A DNA stretch of 6,364 bases, taken from assembly GCA_024404125.1 (NCBI GenBank), contig JAKSQL010000057.1:1-6364 (forward strand), in the 5' to 3' direction. This stretch comes from Clostridia bacterium. Lineage in GTDB: Bacteria; Bacillota; Clostridia; Oscillospirales; Acutalibacteraceae. Shown here in pieces: positions 6,131 through 6,364 of the stretch (positions are counted from its first letter, which is position 1; every line of letters starts with the position of its first letter). The notes under the pieces were generated by a model. The model worked only from the letters and a program-made list of their open reading frames with translations. It searched no databases and was not told the origin of the DNA. Made by a program: the position numbers and the translations under genes.

Positions 6131-6364
6131 ATGACTATATCGGTAATTCCAAATCTTGATAAATACGGCTCGGAAGAAACGGTAGAGAAAATAGGCGAGT
6201 TTTTGAAATCGCAAAACATAACTGCCTATTTGCCCGACAGTGTTTGCTGTTCAAACTACCTCTCTGCGCCCGAAGAAGAAATTTTCGCGTTGGCAGCTTA
6301 TATTATTACAATCGGCGGAGACGGTACTATTATCCGCTATGCAAAGAAAGCCGCTGAATACAAT
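6131..6364 (+). CDS. nadK: NAD kinase, N-terminal 78 residues (3' end outside the window)
   Basis: NAD kinase phosphorylates NAD to NADP with ATP or polyphosphate and is the only route to NADP. The 78 in-frame codons to the right edge show a Rossmann-like N-terminus, ISVIPNLDK, and then ITIGGDGTIIRYAKKAA (residues 59-75), with the invariant GGDG (62-65) and catalytic Asp64. The family's later NE/D motif and C-terminal beta domain lie outside the window. The ATG at 6131 follows the tlyA stop by 5 nt and has AAGGG at 6118-6122, with 8 nt spacing. Position between tlyA and, usually, argR-recN is the standard clostridial order. The segment from 20 to 50, with CysCys at 39-40, is not conserved and adds no information. 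Confidence 0.93.
   Translation, partial: MTISVIPNLDKYGSEETVEKIGEFLKSQNITAYLPDSVCCSNYLSAPEEEIFALAAYIITIGGDGTIIRYAKKAAEYN

Overview
This window is ordinary core chromosome from a low-GC, AT-rich Firmicute, most likely an anaerobe of the class Clostridia. Three things point there: the order nusB-xseA-xseB-ispA-dxs-tlyA-nadK (a clostridial variant of the Bacillus yqi region), AT-rich codon choice with an occasional TTG start, and textbook sigma-A-type promoters. Genus and species cannot be fixed by eye.

Layout. Positions 1-622 hold the first 207 codons of purB (adenylosuccinate lyase) on the minus strand, running off the left edge. Positions 623-810 are a divergent control region with one good promoter for each direction. 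Between and across the promoters lie a 21-bp inverted repeat (713-733) and a 13-bp direct repeat (743-755 and 777-789). From 811 to the right edge all genes are on the plus strand and tightly packed: nusB, xseA, xseB, ispA, dxs, tlyA, and the first 78 codons of nadK. Junctions are overlaps of 8, 4 and 4 nt or gaps of 2, 13 and 5 nt, so one operon starting at the nusB promoter is the simplest reading. No terminator is seen inside it.

How the genes work together. NusB supports transcription antitermination of rRNA operons, and TlyA methylates ribosomal RNA. XseA and XseB are the two subunits of exonuclease VII, a single-strand DNA repair nuclease. Dxs makes DXP, the entry metabolite of the MEP isoprenoid pathway, and IspA condenses the resulting C5 units to farnesyl diphosphate, the precursor of undecaprenyl carrier and other prenyl lipids. 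NadK makes NADP, and the MEP pathway consumes NADPH. In related genomes argR and recN usually follow; they would lie beyond the right edge.

I found no mobile element, CRISPR array, RNA gene, toxin or defence locus, and nothing supporting a previously undescribed system. The least explained sequence is the pair of repeats in the purB/nusB divergent region, which could be regulator sites.
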